Of a stretch of 64,000 nucleotides of DNA, positions 26,283 through 34,958 are shown in pieces (the stretch's first letter is position 1; each line of letters starts with the position of its first letter). The position numbers and the translations under genes are program-made. The stretch is from Variovorax paradoxus (GTDB lineage: Bacteria; Pseudomonadota; Gammaproteobacteria; Burkholderiales; Burkholderiaceae_C). The notes under the pieces are model-generated. The model was not told where the DNA came from. It ran no database searches and saw only the letters and a program-made list of their open reading frames with translations. The stretch covers positions 176,420 to 240,419 of the forward strand of contig NZ_JXQQ01000119.1 in NCBI RefSeq assembly GCF_000834655.1, given 5' to 3'.

Positions 26283-26969
26283 TTATTCGTTTTCGAGCAT
26301 GGATCGGATCAACGGGATGGTGATCGCGCGTTGTGTCTGGAGCGCGTAGCCGTCGAGTTGCGTGAGCAACTCCATCAGGCTGCCCAGGTCGCGGCTGAAG
26401 CGGTGCAGCATGAAGTCGAGCACGTCGTCCGACAGCATCACGCCGCGCGCATCGGCCGCCTGGCGCAAGACCGCGCGGCGTTCGGTTTCGCTCAGCACCT
26501 GCAGATGGAACACGTGGCCCCAGCCCAGGCGCGTGCGCAGGTCCTCGCGCAGCGGCAGGTCGGCCGGCGGCAGCGCACCGGCGGCGACCACGCCGCGTTG
26601 CAGGGTCTGGGCATTGACGAACCAGTTGAAGGCCGCGTGCTGCTGCACGGCGGTGTAGAGGTGCACGTCGTCGAGCAGCACGGCGCCCCAGCGCTCGTCG
26701 AACTCCGGCGGCTCCAGGAGGCCCGCGTGCAGCCAGCCCACGCTGGCGCCCTGCTCGCGCAGTGCGACACGCACCGATTCGAGCAGATGGGTCTTGCCAC
26801 TGCCGCCTTCGCCCCAAAGATAGGTAGGCACCGGCGAGTGCAGCGCAGGGCTGCCGGCGCTGCCCACCCACACTTGCAGGTGGCGCAGCGCCGCCTCGTT
26901 GGGGCCGGCAAAAAAGGCGTCGAAGCTGGGGCCCGTCGCAATGCCGATATCGAGCGCGAGCTGTTTCAT
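26283..26969 (-). CDS. hda: DnaA regulatory inactivator Hda
   Basis: Hda is a DnaA-like AAA+ protein that, with the loaded sliding clamp, promotes hydrolysis of DnaA-ATP after initiation. The N-terminal clamp-binding motif MKQLALDIG is present and fixes the start at 26969; an ATG five codons earlier (26984) is possible. A Walker A-like GEGGSGKTHLL and Walker B AVLLDDVHLY follow. The 228-residue length is normal. It starts the hda-pcnB-folK run and is divergent from purM. Confidence 0.94.
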   Translation of the reverse strand: MKQLALDIGIATGPSFDAFFAGPNEAALRHLQVWVGSAGSPALHSPVPTYLWGEGGSGKTHLLESVRVALREQGASVGWLHAGLLEPPEFDERWGAVLLDDVHLYTAVQQHAAFNWFVNAQTLQRGVVAAGALPPADLPLREDLRTRLGWGHVFHLQVLSETERRAVLRQAADARGVMLSDDVLDFMLHRFSRDLGSLMELLTQLDGYALQTQRAITIPLIRSMLENE

Positions 26970-27102
26970 CCCGGGAAGGTTCATGGAGGGGGCCGCTGGG
27001 GCCCTTAAAATCAACAGGAATTCTATCGGCCCGGCCGCTCCGGTTGCCGGCGCCTCTACCACCCCGCCTCTTGTGGGCTCTCTTGTTCGCTTTCGCACAC
27101 CC

Positions 27103-28143
27103 ATGACTTCCCCTACGCCCACCCCGCTCAGCTACAAGGATGCAGGTGTCGATATCGATGCCGGCGACGCGCTGGTCGACCGCATCAAGCCCCTGGCCAA
27201 GAAGACCATGCGCGAAGGCGTGCTGGCCGGCATCGGCGGTTTCGGCGCCCTGTTCGAGGTGCCCAAGCGCTACAAGGAGCCGGTGCTGGTGAGCGGCACC
27301 GACGGCGTGGGCACCAAGCTCAAGCTGGCTTTCGAGTGGAACATGCACGACACGGTCGGCATCGACCTGGTGGCCATGAGCGTCAACGACGTGCTGGTGC
27401 AGGGCGCCGAGCCGCTCTTCTTCCTCGATTACTTCGCCTGCGGCAAGCTGGACGTGGACACGGCCGCGGCCGTGGTCGGCGGCATCGCCCGCGGCTGCGA
27501 GCTCTCCGGCTGCGCCCTCATCGGCGGCGAAACCGCCGAAATGCCCGGCATGTACCCCGCCGGCGAGTACGACCTGGCGGGCTTCGCGGTCGGCGCGGTC
27601 GAAAAGTCGAAGATCCTCACCGGCCAGGACGTCAAGCCCGGCGACGTGGTGCTGGGCCTGGCCTCGGCCGGCGTGCATTCCAACGGTTTCAGCCTGGTGC
27701 GCAAGGTGATCGAGCGCGCGGGCGCCGACCTGCCCGCCACGCTGGACGGCAAGCCCTTCCGCGAAGCCGTGATGGAGCCCACCCACCTCTACGTGAAGCC
27801 GGTGCTCGAGGCGCTGGCCAAGCACCCGATCAAGGCGCTGGCCCACATCACCGGCGGCGGCCTGCTGGAGAACATTCCGCGCGTGCTGCCCGAAGGCACC
27901 GCCGCCCACCTCAAGAAGGGCAGCTGGCCGCAGACCGAGCTCTTCGCCTGGCTGCAGAAGGTCGCCGGCATCGACGACATCGAGATGAACCGCACCTTCA
28001 ACAACGGCATCGGCATGGTCGTAGTCATCGATGCGGCCGAGGCCGCTGCCTGCGCCGCCACGCTGCGCGCGTCGGGTGAAAAGGTGCACGAGATCGGCGT
28101 CATCGCCGCGCGCGGCGAAGGCGCCGCGGTGGTCGTGGCCTGA
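27103..28143 (+). CDS. purM: Phosphoribosylformylglycinamidine cyclo-ligase
   Basis: PurM (AIR synthetase) closes the imidazole ring in purine synthesis. The ATG at 27103 gives 346 residues. Family motifs are SYKDAGVDIDAGDALVDRIK, GIGGFGALFEVP, VSGTDGVGTKLKLA, CALIGGETAEMPGMY, AHITGGGLLENIPRVLP and NRTFNNGIGMVV. It is divergent from hda with 118-133 bases between them; a TAAAAT at 27006-27011 could be its -10, but the -35 is weak. Confidence 0.97.
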   Translation: MTSPTPTPLSYKDAGVDIDAGDALVDRIKPLAKKTMREGVLAGIGGFGALFEVPKRYKEPVLVSGTDGVGTKLKLAFEWNMHDTVGIDLVAMSVNDVLVQGAEPLFFLDYFACGKLDVDTAAAVVGGIARGCELSGCALIGGETAEMPGMYPAGEYDLAGFAVGAVEKSKILTGQDVKPGDVVLGLASAGVHSNGFSLVRKVIERAGADLPATLDGKPFREAVMEPTHLYVKPVLEALAKHPIKALAHITGGGLLENIPRVLPEGTAAHLKKGSWPQTELFAWLQKVAGIDDIEMNRTFNNGIGMVVVIDAAEAAACAATLRASGEKVHEIGVIAARGEGAAVVVA

Positions 28144-28196
28144 GCGCCGACGGTCCGTTCCCCCCAAGCACCCGAGCAGCGCACCCACTCCCCCGG

Positions 28197-29282
28197 ATGG
28201 CCAAGAAGCCGCAACCCACCTTCACCGCCGCCGCACCCGCGGCGCCCATCGTCCGGCCCACGGCCTCGCGCGGCGTGATGCTCGCCAGCTACCTGCTGAT
28301 GCTGGGCGCGCTGATGCTGGTGATGTGGGAGCACCTGCTGCCGGGCCTGATCTGCGTGTGCATCGGCTTCCTGGTCACCCGCCGGTTCGCCCGCCTGCTG
28401 GAAAAAGGCTTCCTGCGCATTCCGGCCATGCGCGCGAGCGCCGTCGGCTGGGCCGGGGTGCTGGCGGTCATCGTGGTGCTGCTGGCGCCGGCCGCGCTGG
28501 TCACGCTGGGGCTTTCTCAGGCGCGCGAGTACATCGTCGATGCACCCGACCAGTACCGCGAACTGCTCGACTACACCGCCCGTACGGTGCTCGAGCTGCG
28601 CTCCAAGCTGCCGCCCGACATCGCGACCTACCTGCCCGAAGGCGCCGCCGAGATCCAGCGCGTGATCGCCAACTACCTGCGCGCGCAGGCTGGCTCGCTC
28701 GCTATGGCCGGGCGCGCCTGGCTGCACGGGCTGCTCTTTTCCTACGTGGGCCTGATCGTCGGCAGCCTGGCCGCCGTATCTGCGGCGCCGCTGCGGCGCA
28801 AGCCCCTGGCCGAGCAGTTGCACCAGCGCGTGGAGACCTTCGGCGAAGCCTTCGCCCAGATCGTCGCGGCCCAGTTCTGGATCGCCGCCTTCAACACGCT
28901 GCTGACCGCCATCTTCCTGCTGTTCCTGATGCCGCTGTGGGGCGCGCACCTGCCCTACACGCCGGCGCTCATCACCCTCACCTTTCTCGCCGGGCTGGTG
29001 CCGATCGTGGGCAACCTGGTCTGCAATTCGGTGATCACGCTGGTGGGCCTCTCGGTCTCGCCGCTCACGGCGGCCGCCTGCCTGATCTTCCTGATCGTGA
29101 TCCACAAGGCCGAGTACGTGATCAACGCCAAGGTCGTGGGCGCCCGCACGCAGATGAGCGTGTGGGAGCTGCTCGCGGTGATGTTCGTGGCCGAGGCGGT
29201 GTTCGGGCCGGCAGGGCTGGTGGCGGCGCCGCTGTACTACGCCTACCTGAAGAAAGAGCTGCAGGCCGCATCGCTGGTCTGA
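28197..29282 (+). CDS. AI-2E/PerM family transporter
   Basis: This is a 361-residue integral membrane protein of the AI-2E transporter (PerM/YdgG) family. About eight hydrophobic segments are visible, with a large amphipathic region around residues 105-180 between early and late helices, which is typical. The conserved late part reads GLVPIVGNLVCNSVITLVGLS and KAEYVINAKVVGARTQMSVWE. Members export varied solutes, so no substrate is assigned. It follows purM by 53 bases on the same strand and may share its transcript. Confidence 0.88.
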   Translation: MAKKPQPTFTAAAPAAPIVRPTASRGVMLASYLLMLGALMLVMWEHLLPGLICVCIGFLVTRRFARLLEKGFLRIPAMRASAVGWAGVLAVIVVLLAPAALVTLGLSQAREYIVDAPDQYRELLDYTARTVLELRSKLPPDIATYLPEGAAEIQRVIANYLRAQAGSLAMAGRAWLHGLLFSYVGLIVGSLAAVSAAPLRRKPLAEQLHQRVETFGEAFAQIVAAQFWIAAFNTLLTAIFLLFLMPLWGAHLPYTPALITLTFLAGLVPIVGNLVCNSVITLVGLSVSPLTAAACLIFLIVIHKAEYVINAKVVGARTQMSVWELLAVMFVAEAVFGPAGLVAAPLYYAYLKKELQAASLV

Positions 29283-29415
29283 CGGCTTGGAGCACCGCAG
29301 GACAGCAATGTCCTGATCTGATCGGTTCTGGTCCGCTTCCGCGCGGACCTGGCCCCTGGCGACGCAGAAGAATACGCGGCATCATCCACTCCGCTTCCGC
29401 GAGCCTTGCAACGCC

Positions 29416-29982
29416 ATGAAAACCTGTCTGATTGTGATCGACGCCCAGGAATCGTTCCGCCAGCGCGCGTACTGGAACGAAGGCGTCGCGGCGCCCTACT
29501 TCGCCGCACAGAACGCGCTGATCGAAGGCGCCGCCGCGGCGGGCCTGCCGATCGTGCGCATCTTCCACGTCGACGAGCCGAGCGATGCGAGCAACCCGTT
29601 CGCCGTGGAATCGGGCCACGTCCATCCCATTGGCGGCCTCGCGGCATTCGAGGCCGCGGCCACCTTCACCAAGCACCGCCACAGCGCGTTGGTGAACAGC
29701 GGGCTGGACGTATGGCTCACCGAGAACGGCGTGCGCCGGTTGATCGTGAGCGGCATCCGCACCGAGCAGTGCTGCGAAACCACCACCCGCCACGCCTCGG
29801 ACCTGGGCTGGGAGGTCGACTACGTGACCGACGCCACGCTGACCTTCGACATGGTGCAGCCCGACGGCCGGCCGCTCGCGGCTACCGACATCAAGTCGCG
29901 CACCGCCGCCGTGCTGGCCGGGCGCTTCGCGACGATCTGCAGCGTGCCGCAGGCGCTGGAACGCGCGGGCGCGGCGGCATGA
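29416..29982 (+). CDS. Isochorismatase/cysteine hydrolase family protein
   Basis: This is a 188-residue hydrolase with the complete Asp-Lys-Cys catalytic triad of the family: D9 in LIVIDAQESF, Lys in ATFTKHRHSAL, and Cys in SGIRTEQCCETTTR. A second Cys stands next to the expected nucleophile. Members hydrolyse amides such as nicotinamide or biuret or isochorismate; the substrate here is unknown. It precedes a DJ-1/PfpI protein and a GlxA regulator on the same strand, which suggests a small amide- or nitrogen-related unit. Confidence 0.88.
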   Translation: MKTCLIVIDAQESFRQRAYWNEGVAAPYFAAQNALIEGAAAAGLPIVRIFHVDEPSDASNPFAVESGHVHPIGGLAAFEAAATFTKHRHSALVNSGLDVWLTENGVRRLIVSGIRTEQCCETTTRHASDLGWEVDYVTDATLTFDMVQPDGRPLAATDIKSRTAAVLAGRFATICSVPQALERAGAAA

Positions 29983-30055
29983 GCGCCGCGCCGGGCGGCC
30001 CCAAGCAAGCTCGCTCCCGCCTGGCGGGAAGGCGCGCAGCGCCAAGGGTGCACCA
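29983..30055. repeat. GC-rich intergenic inverted-repeat element
   Basis: This 73-base gap holds CCCGCC facing GGCGGG (near 30018-30030) and GGCGC facing GCGCC (near 30032-30044). It looks like a small interspersed intergenic element of the kind scattered in Comamonadaceae, though that comparison is from memory. Confidence 0.3.
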
Positions 30056-30685
30056 ATGACCGCCTTGCGCGTGCTGATCCTGGCCTACGACGGCGTCGAG
30101 GCACTCGATTTCGCCGGGCCCTTCGAGGTGTTCACCACCGCAAGCCGCGTGAGCCAGCGCATGCAGCCGGGCACGGCGGCGCCGTTCGACGTCGCTTCGG
30201 TGGCGCTTGCGCCGCAAGGCCAGCCCGTGCAGGCGCGCGCCGGCCTGCAACTGCTGGCAGATCACACCATCGCCAGCAACCCGTCGGCCGACGTGCTGAT
30301 CGTTCCCGGCGGCGTGGTCGATGCGCCGATGGCGAGCCCCGAAACCCTGCGCTGGATCGCCGAGTGCGCGGCCGGCGCGCAGCTCGTCGCCTCCGTCTGC
30401 ACCGGCGTCTTCCTGCTCGCCAAGAGCGGTGTCGTGACGCGGGAGGCCGTGACGACGCACTGGGAAGACATCGCCGATCTGCGCGCGCAGTTCCCGACAC
30501 TCGACGTGCGCGACGAGGTGCGCTGGGTCGACACCGGCCGCATCGTCAGCTCGGCCGGCATCAGCGCGGGCATCGACATGAGCCTGCACCTGGTCGAACG
30601 CCTCGCGGGGCGCGCGCTGGCCGAGCGAACCGCACGGCAGATGGACTACGCATGGACCCACAACACCAGCCACCCATCCGCGTAG
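30056..30685 (+). CDS. DJ-1/PfpI family protein
   Basis: This is a 209-residue protein of the class I glutamine amidotransferase-like DJ-1/PfpI superfamily. The N-terminus VLILAYDGVEALDFAGPFEV is the usual first strand with its acidic partner residue. The nucleophile elbow reads ASVCTGVFLLAKSG with the reactive Cys. The segment TTHWEDIADLRAQFP and the final SAGISAGIDMSLHLVERLAG resemble isonitrile hydratase and the sensor half of GlxA regulators. It overlaps the next gene by 34 bases, indicating co-expression. Confidence 0.88.
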   Translation: MTALRVLILAYDGVEALDFAGPFEVFTTASRVSQRMQPGTAAPFDVASVALAPQGQPVQARAGLQLLADHTIASNPSADVLIVPGGVVDAPMASPETLRWIAECAAGAQLVASVCTGVFLLAKSGVVTREAVTTHWEDIADLRAQFPTLDVRDEVRWVDTGRIVSSAGISAGIDMSLHLVERLAGRALAERTARQMDYAWTHNTSHPSA

Positions 30686-31650
30686 TCTTCGTGCTGCTCC
30701 CCGGCAGCCTCGTGCTCGACTGGGCCGGGCCGGCCGAGGCGCTGCGCATCGCGAACCAGCGGCTCGTGGCGTCGGGCCAGCCCGAGCGCTTCGCGATCGA
30801 ATTCGCGAGCCCGCGGCCGACGTCCATGGCTTCGGTCGGCGTCGCGCTCGCGGGACTCTCGCCCCTGCCCACGCAGTGGGACGGCCCGGCCTGGGTGGTG
30901 CTGGTCGGCCTGCCCGGCGACACCATCGCCATCGACAACTCCGAGACGCAGGACCTGCTGCACTGGCTGCGCGGCCAGCGGTTCGAGCGCGGCCGCGTGG
31001 AGCTGGTCACGGTCTGCGCGGGCGCGTTGCTGGCAGCGCATGCCGGCGCGCTCGCGGGCCGGCGCGCCACCACGCACCACCATCACCTGGACGAGCTGCG
31101 CGCGGTCGAGCCGCGCTGCGACGTGGTGAGCAACCGCGTCTTCGTGATCGATCCGCCGCTCTACAGCAGCGCGGGCGTCACGACCGGCATCGACCTCGTG
31201 CTGCACCGCATCGCCGAGACCTGCGGCGAGGCGCTCGCAGCCCAGGTGGCGCAGACGATGGTCGTGGCGCTGCGCCGCGGCCCCCACGACCCGGAGCTTT
31301 CGCCCTTTCTCGCCTACCGCAACCACCTGCACGCGGCGCTGCACCGCGTGCAGGACGCCGTGAGCGAACAACCCCAGGCCGACTGGAGCGTGCCGCGGAT
31401 GGCGGATGTGGCCCACACCTCGGCGCGGCACCTCACGCGGCTTTTCGTGGAGCATGCGGGCGTGGCGCCGCTGGCCTATTTGCGGCGGCTGCGGCTCGCG
31501 GCGGCGCAGTTGGCGCTCTCGTCGGGCGCGAGCGTCACGCGGGCGGCGGAGCTGTCGGGCTTCGGCTCCGACACGCAACTGCGCCGGGCCTGGCACCAGT
31601 TCGGCCTGCCCGGTTCGCCTTCGGAAGCGAACACGGCGCTCAAACCCTGA
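30652..31650 (+). CDS. GlxA family AraC-type transcriptional regulator
   Basis: This 332-residue regulator fuses a DJ-1/PfpI-like sensor domain (about residues 8-190, with VVFVLLPGSLVLDWAGPAEA and VTVCAGALLAAHAGAL) to a C-terminal AraC-type DNA-binding domain. The two helix-turn-helix parts are MADVAHTSARHLTRLFVEHA and VTRAAELSGFGSDTQLRRAW. The ATG at 30652 lies inside the end of the DJ-1 gene. Control of the adjacent isochorismatase and DJ-1 genes is likely from context. Confidence 0.9.
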   Translation: MDPQHQPPIRVVFVLLPGSLVLDWAGPAEALRIANQRLVASGQPERFAIEFASPRPTSMASVGVALAGLSPLPTQWDGPAWVVLVGLPGDTIAIDNSETQDLLHWLRGQRFERGRVELVTVCAGALLAAHAGALAGRRATTHHHHLDELRAVEPRCDVVSNRVFVIDPPLYSSAGVTTGIDLVLHRIAETCGEALAAQVAQTMVVALRRGPHDPELSPFLAYRNHLHAALHRVQDAVSEQPQADWSVPRMADVAHTSARHLTRLFVEHAGVAPLAYLRRLRLAAAQLALSSGASVTRAAELSGFGSDTQLRRAWHQFGLPGSPSEANTALKP

Positions 31651-31653
31651 CGC

Positions 31654-32934
31654 TCAGCCCGTGCAGGCCCGCGCACGCGCGCGCAGCAGCGCCTGCTCGC
31701 GCGTGTTGCGCGTGAGCGAGGCGGCGCGGTCGAACTCCTTGCGCGCCTCTTCGCGCCGCCCGAGCTTGAAAAGCAGGTCGCCGCGCACCGTCGGCAGCAG
31801 GTGATAGCCCTTGAGCGCCGGCTCGTCCATGAGCGCATCGACCACCTCGAGCCCCGCGGCCGGACCGAAGGCCATCGATAGCGCGACCGCGCGGTTGAGC
31901 TCGACGATGGGCGATGGCGCCAACTCGGCCAGCGCGTCGTAGAGCGCGGCGATGCGCGCCCAGTCGGTCTCCTCGGCGGTGCGCGCGCGGCCGTGGCAGG
32001 CGGCGATGGCGGCCTGCAGGGCGTAGGGGCCGAGCGCGCCCAGCGCCTCGGCACGCGCGAGGCCTGCGAGGCCGCGGCGGATCAGCATCTGGTCCCAGCG
32101 CGCGCGGTTCTGTTCGAGCAGCAGCACCGGCTCGCCCGAGGCGCCGACGCGCGCGGCCGTGCGGGAGGCCTGGATTTCCATCAGCGCCACGAGGCCGTGA
32201 ACCTCCGACGCATCGGGCACCAGTTCGGCCACGATGCGGCCCAGGCGCATCGCCTCGTCGCAAAGCGCAGGGCGCATCCAGTCGTCGCCGGCAGTAGCCG
32301 AGTAGCCCTCGTTGAAGATCAGGTAGAGCACCTCGAGCACCGAGGCCAGGCGCGCTTGCAGCTCGTGCCTGCGCGGCACCTCGAAGGGCACGCGCGCTTC
32401 GAGCAAGGTGCGCTTGGCGCGCACGATGCGCTGCGCCACGGTGGCTTCGGGCACGAGGAAGGCGCGGGCGATCTCGTCGGTCGTGAGGCCGCCCATCAGG
32501 CGCAGCGTGAGCGCCACGCGCGCCTCGGTCGAGAGCACCGGATGGCAGGCGGTGAAGACCAGGCGCAAGAGGTCGTCGCCGATGTCGTCGTCCAGCGCCG
32601 CATCGACCGCTTCGGCGAAATCGGCCTCGGCCATCTCGTGTTGTGCGTCGAGCTCGCGGCCGATCTCGGGCGCCTTGCGTTCGGCCAGCTGGCCATGGCG
32701 CAGGCGGTCCAGGGCACGGTGCTTGGCCACCTGCGTGAGCCAGGCGGCGGGGTTGCCGGGCACGCCGGCTCCGGGCCATTGCTCCAGGGCGGCGACCAGC
32801 GCGTCCTGCGCCAGTTCTTCGGCCAGGCCCACGTCGCGCAGCATGCGCGCGACGGTGGCGATGATCTTTGCGGATTCCATGCGCCAGACGGCGTCGATGG
32901 CGCGGTGGATGGCGGCTTCGTCCTTGCCGCTCAC
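31654..32934 (-). CDS. ECF42-type RNA polymerase sigma factor with C-terminal TPR-like extension
   Basis: This is a 426-residue sigma-70 family factor. Region 2 is near the N-terminus (RMLRDVGLAEELAQDALVAALEQWP, in parts) and region 4 is around residues 120-180 (RVALTLRLMGGLTTDEIARAFLVPEATVAQRIVRAK, in parts). The long C-terminal extension (DUF6596 and TPR-like helices) is the hallmark of group ECF42. Known members are linked to DGPF/YCII proteins, and two such genes lie at 33957-34829. No anti-sigma factor is present; the extension is thought to control activity. It is divergent from the FGE-fold gene with 35 bases between. Confidence 0.9.
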   Translation of the reverse strand: MSGKDEAAIHRAIDAVWRMESAKIIATVARMLRDVGLAEELAQDALVAALEQWPGAGVPGNPAAWLTQVAKHRALDRLRHGQLAERKAPEIGRELDAQHEMAEADFAEAVDAALDDDIGDDLLRLVFTACHPVLSTEARVALTLRLMGGLTTDEIARAFLVPEATVAQRIVRAKRTLLEARVPFEVPRRHELQARLASVLEVLYLIFNEGYSATAGDDWMRPALCDEAMRLGRIVAELVPDASEVHGLVALMEIQASRTAARVGASGEPVLLLEQNRARWDQMLIRRGLAGLARAEALGALGPYALQAAIAACHGRARTAEETDWARIAALYDALAELAPSPIVELNRAVALSMAFGPAAGLEVVDALMDEPALKGYHLLPTVRGDLLFKLGRREEARKEFDRAASLTRNTREQALLRARARACTG

Positions 32935-32969
32935 TCGACCGCTCCTTCGCCGCTCGCTAGCATGCGGCC

Positions 32970-33950
32970 ATGAAGCGATGCTTCCTGATCCTGTGCCTCG
33001 TCATGGGCGGTGCCGCCCAGGCTTCCGAGATCGAAGCCGTGCGCAACAGCCTTGGCATGGCCTTCGTGAAGCTGCCGGCCGGCGAATTCATGATGGGCAG
33101 CGACGAGAAGCCCGAGACCTTGGCCGCCGCCTACCCGCAGTTGCCCAAGGAGCGCTTCGCCAAGCTCGGCGACGAAGGGCCGGCGCACCGGGTGCGCATC
33201 ACGCGGTCGTTCTGGATGGGCCAGCACGAGGTGACGGTCGGGCAGTTCCGGCGCTTCGTCGAAGCCTCGGGCTACGTGCCCGAGTCGATCGCCGACGGTA
33301 CCGGCGGCTACGGCTGGCGCGCCGACTACGACCCCGCCACGACGAAGCGCGGCGATGCCTTCGAGGGGCGCGACCCGCGCTACTCCTGGCGCAACCCGGG
33401 CTTTGCGCAGGGCGACGACCACCCGGTCGTCAATGTGACCTGGAACGACGCGCAGGCGCTGGCCGCGTGGCTGAGCACGGCCGAGGGCAAGCGCTACCGG
33501 TTGCCGACCGAGGCCGAATGGGAATACGCCTGCCGCGCCGGCACGCGCACCCGCTACAGCGCGGGGGACGACCCGCAAGTCCTGCTGCGCACGGCCAACG
33601 TGTTCGACGCACGCAGCGCCGCGTACTGGCCGCGCTGGCAATCGATGGCGCTGAAAGGCGACGACGGTTACGCATTCACCGCCCCGGTCGGCAGCTTCGC
33701 ACCGAACGCGTGGGGCCTCTACGACATGCACGGCAATGCCTGGGAGTGGGTGGCCGATTGGCATGGCGAGGAATACTACGCGGCCTCCCCGGTCGACGAC
33801 CCGCAGGGCCCGGCCACCGGCGAAGTGCGGGTGCGCCGCGGCGGCTCCTGGCATACGTGGCCCTTCTATGCGCGCACCGCGTACCGCAACTGGAACGCGC
33901 CGGACACGCGCTACACGCTCGTGGGGATCCGGCTGGTCCGGGAGGATTAG
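32970..33950 (+). CDS. Secreted FGE/SUMF1-fold protein lacking the catalytic cysteines
   Basis: This is a 326-residue protein with a signal peptide (MKRCFLILCLVMGGAAQASE) and a formylglycine-generating-enzyme fold: LGMAFVKLPAGEFMMGSDE, VTWNDAQALAAWLSTAEGKR, YRLPTEAEWEYACRAGTRTR, NAWGLYDMHGNAWEWVADW. In true FGE two cysteines follow the GGS motif; here the segment is RRGGSWHTWPFYARTAYRNW with no Cys, so formylglycine formation is unlikely. Related folds without Cys have other enzymatic or binding roles. It is embedded between the ECF42 sigma gene and the DGPF genes but on the opposite strand. Confidence 0.88.
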   Translation: MKRCFLILCLVMGGAAQASEIEAVRNSLGMAFVKLPAGEFMMGSDEKPETLAAAYPQLPKERFAKLGDEGPAHRVRITRSFWMGQHEVTVGQFRRFVEASGYVPESIADGTGGYGWRADYDPATTKRGDAFEGRDPRYSWRNPGFAQGDDHPVVNVTWNDAQALAAWLSTAEGKRYRLPTEAEWEYACRAGTRTRYSAGDDPQVLLRTANVFDARSAAYWPRWQSMALKGDDGYAFTAPVGSFAPNAWGLYDMHGNAWEWVADWHGEEYYAASPVDDPQGPATGEVRVRRGGSWHTWPFYARTAYRNWNAPDTRYTLVGIRLVRED

Positions 33951-33956
33951 TACGCC

Positions 33957-34373
33957 TTACTTTTTCACCGTCTGCATCGACGGGAAACTCTCGGCCACGG
34001 CCTGCAGATCGGACGGGAAATCCGCCAGCTCCTGGATCTGCCGCACCTCGATGACCTCGTTCTCGCCGCCCGGGCAGCGGGCGGCCCATTCGATGGCTTC
34101 GGCGCGCGAGGCGACCTCGATCACCCAGTAGCCGCCGAGCACTTCCTTCACTTCGGCGAAGGGGCCGTCGACCACCTTGGGCTTGCGCCCCGGAAAGCTC
34201 ACGCGCGCGCCCATCGAAGGCGGATGCAGGCCGTCGCAGCTGATCAGCACGCCGGCTTTCTGCAGGGATTCGTTGTAGGCCATCATCGCGGCCATCGCCT
34301 CGCGGTCGTCGGGCATCGTGCCGGGCGCGGCCGTCTCGTAGCCGTGGGGAATCATCAGCATCATGAATCGCAT
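33957..34373 (-). CDS. DGPF (YCII-related) domain protein
   Basis: This is a 138-residue protein of the YCII-related/DGPF family, a dimeric ferredoxin-like fold. The name motif VVDGPFAEVKEVLGGYWVIEV is present, as are MRFMMLMIPHGYETAAPG at the start and ISCDGLHPPSMGARVSF in the middle. The ATG at 34373 follows AAGGAG. Genes of this family are the regular partners and targets of ECF42 sigma factors. It lies 27 bases after a second DGPF gene, so both probably form one operon. The biochemical role is unknown. Confidence 0.9.
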   Translation of the reverse strand: MRFMMLMIPHGYETAAPGTMPDDREAMAAMMAYNESLQKAGVLISCDGLHPPSMGARVSFPGRKPKVVDGPFAEVKEVLGGYWVIEVASRAEAIEWAARCPGGENEVIEVRQIQELADFPSDLQAVAESFPSMQTVKK

Positions 34374-34400
34374 GGTGTTGCTCCTTGGGATTCGATGGGC

Positions 34401-34829
34401 TCAGCCGGCAGCGCCGCTGCGCTTGGCGGATTCGGCCCGCAGGCGGTCTTCCTGAGCCAGCAGTTCGGGGGTCATCGAGTCGCCGAAGTCGGTGGCCTCG
34501 AACACCTGGCGGATCTCGATCTCGCCTTCCTGGAACGGGCTGCGCTTGATCCACTCGATGGCTTCTTGCTTCGACTTGACCTGCAGCAGCCAGAAGCCCG
34601 CCAGCAGTTCCTTGGTTTCGGCGAAGGGACCGTCGATGACGGTGCGCTTCAGGCCTTCGCAGCGCACGCGCGCGCCCTTGGAACTGGGGTGCAGGCCCTC
34701 GCCCGCCAGCAGCACGCCGGCCTTGACCAGCTCTTCGTTGAACTTGCCCATCTCCGTGAGGATTTCGGTGCTCGGCATCACTCCCGCTTCGGAATCCTTG
34801 TTCGCCTTGACCAGAATCATGAATCGCAT
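34401..34829 (-). CDS. DGPF (YCII-related) domain protein, first of pair
   Basis: This is a 142-residue YCII-related protein paralogous to its downstream neighbour. Motifs are MRFMILVKANKDSEAGVMPS, GVLLAGEGLHPSSKGARVR and VIDGPFAETKELLAGFWLLQ, ending with an extra region LAQEDRLRAESAKRSGA. The frame is open upstream, but the ATG at 34829 has AGGAGA at ideal spacing and matches the neighbour's start. An ECF42-like promoter lies 63 bases upstream. Confidence 0.9.
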   Translation of the reverse strand: MRFMILVKANKDSEAGVMPSTEILTEMGKFNEELVKAGVLLAGEGLHPSSKGARVRCEGLKRTVIDGPFAETKELLAGFWLLQVKSKQEAIEWIKRSPFQEGEIEIRQVFEATDFGDSMTPELLAQEDRLRAESAKRSGAAG

Positions 34830-34891
34830 GTCGTTTCTCCTGAAGGTTGATGAAATCGGGAGCCGCTGAAATTGCGCGCTCCTGTATTCAC

Positions 34892-34918
34892 GTCGGACGA
34901 ACGGAAGCGGGATCGACA
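34892..34918 (-). promoter_or_regulatory. Putative ECF42-type promoter for the DGPF pair
   Basis: On the minus strand TGTCGA (34918-34913) is followed after 17 bases by CGAC (34895-34892), with a CGTC four bases closer. As I recall, ECF42 factors recognise TGTCGA at -35 and CG(A/T)C at -10. It sits 63 bases before the first DGPF start codon. Confidence 0.6.
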
Positions 34919-34958
34919 CCTTCGCATCGATCCAGTTGTAATTTTGTGTTTCAGAAAT

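Noticed and set aside
30652..31650. Longer start for the GlxA regulator at 30364.
   Set aside because: The added residues would be an Arg-rich shadow of the DJ-1 gene; the domain begins right after the ATG at 30652.
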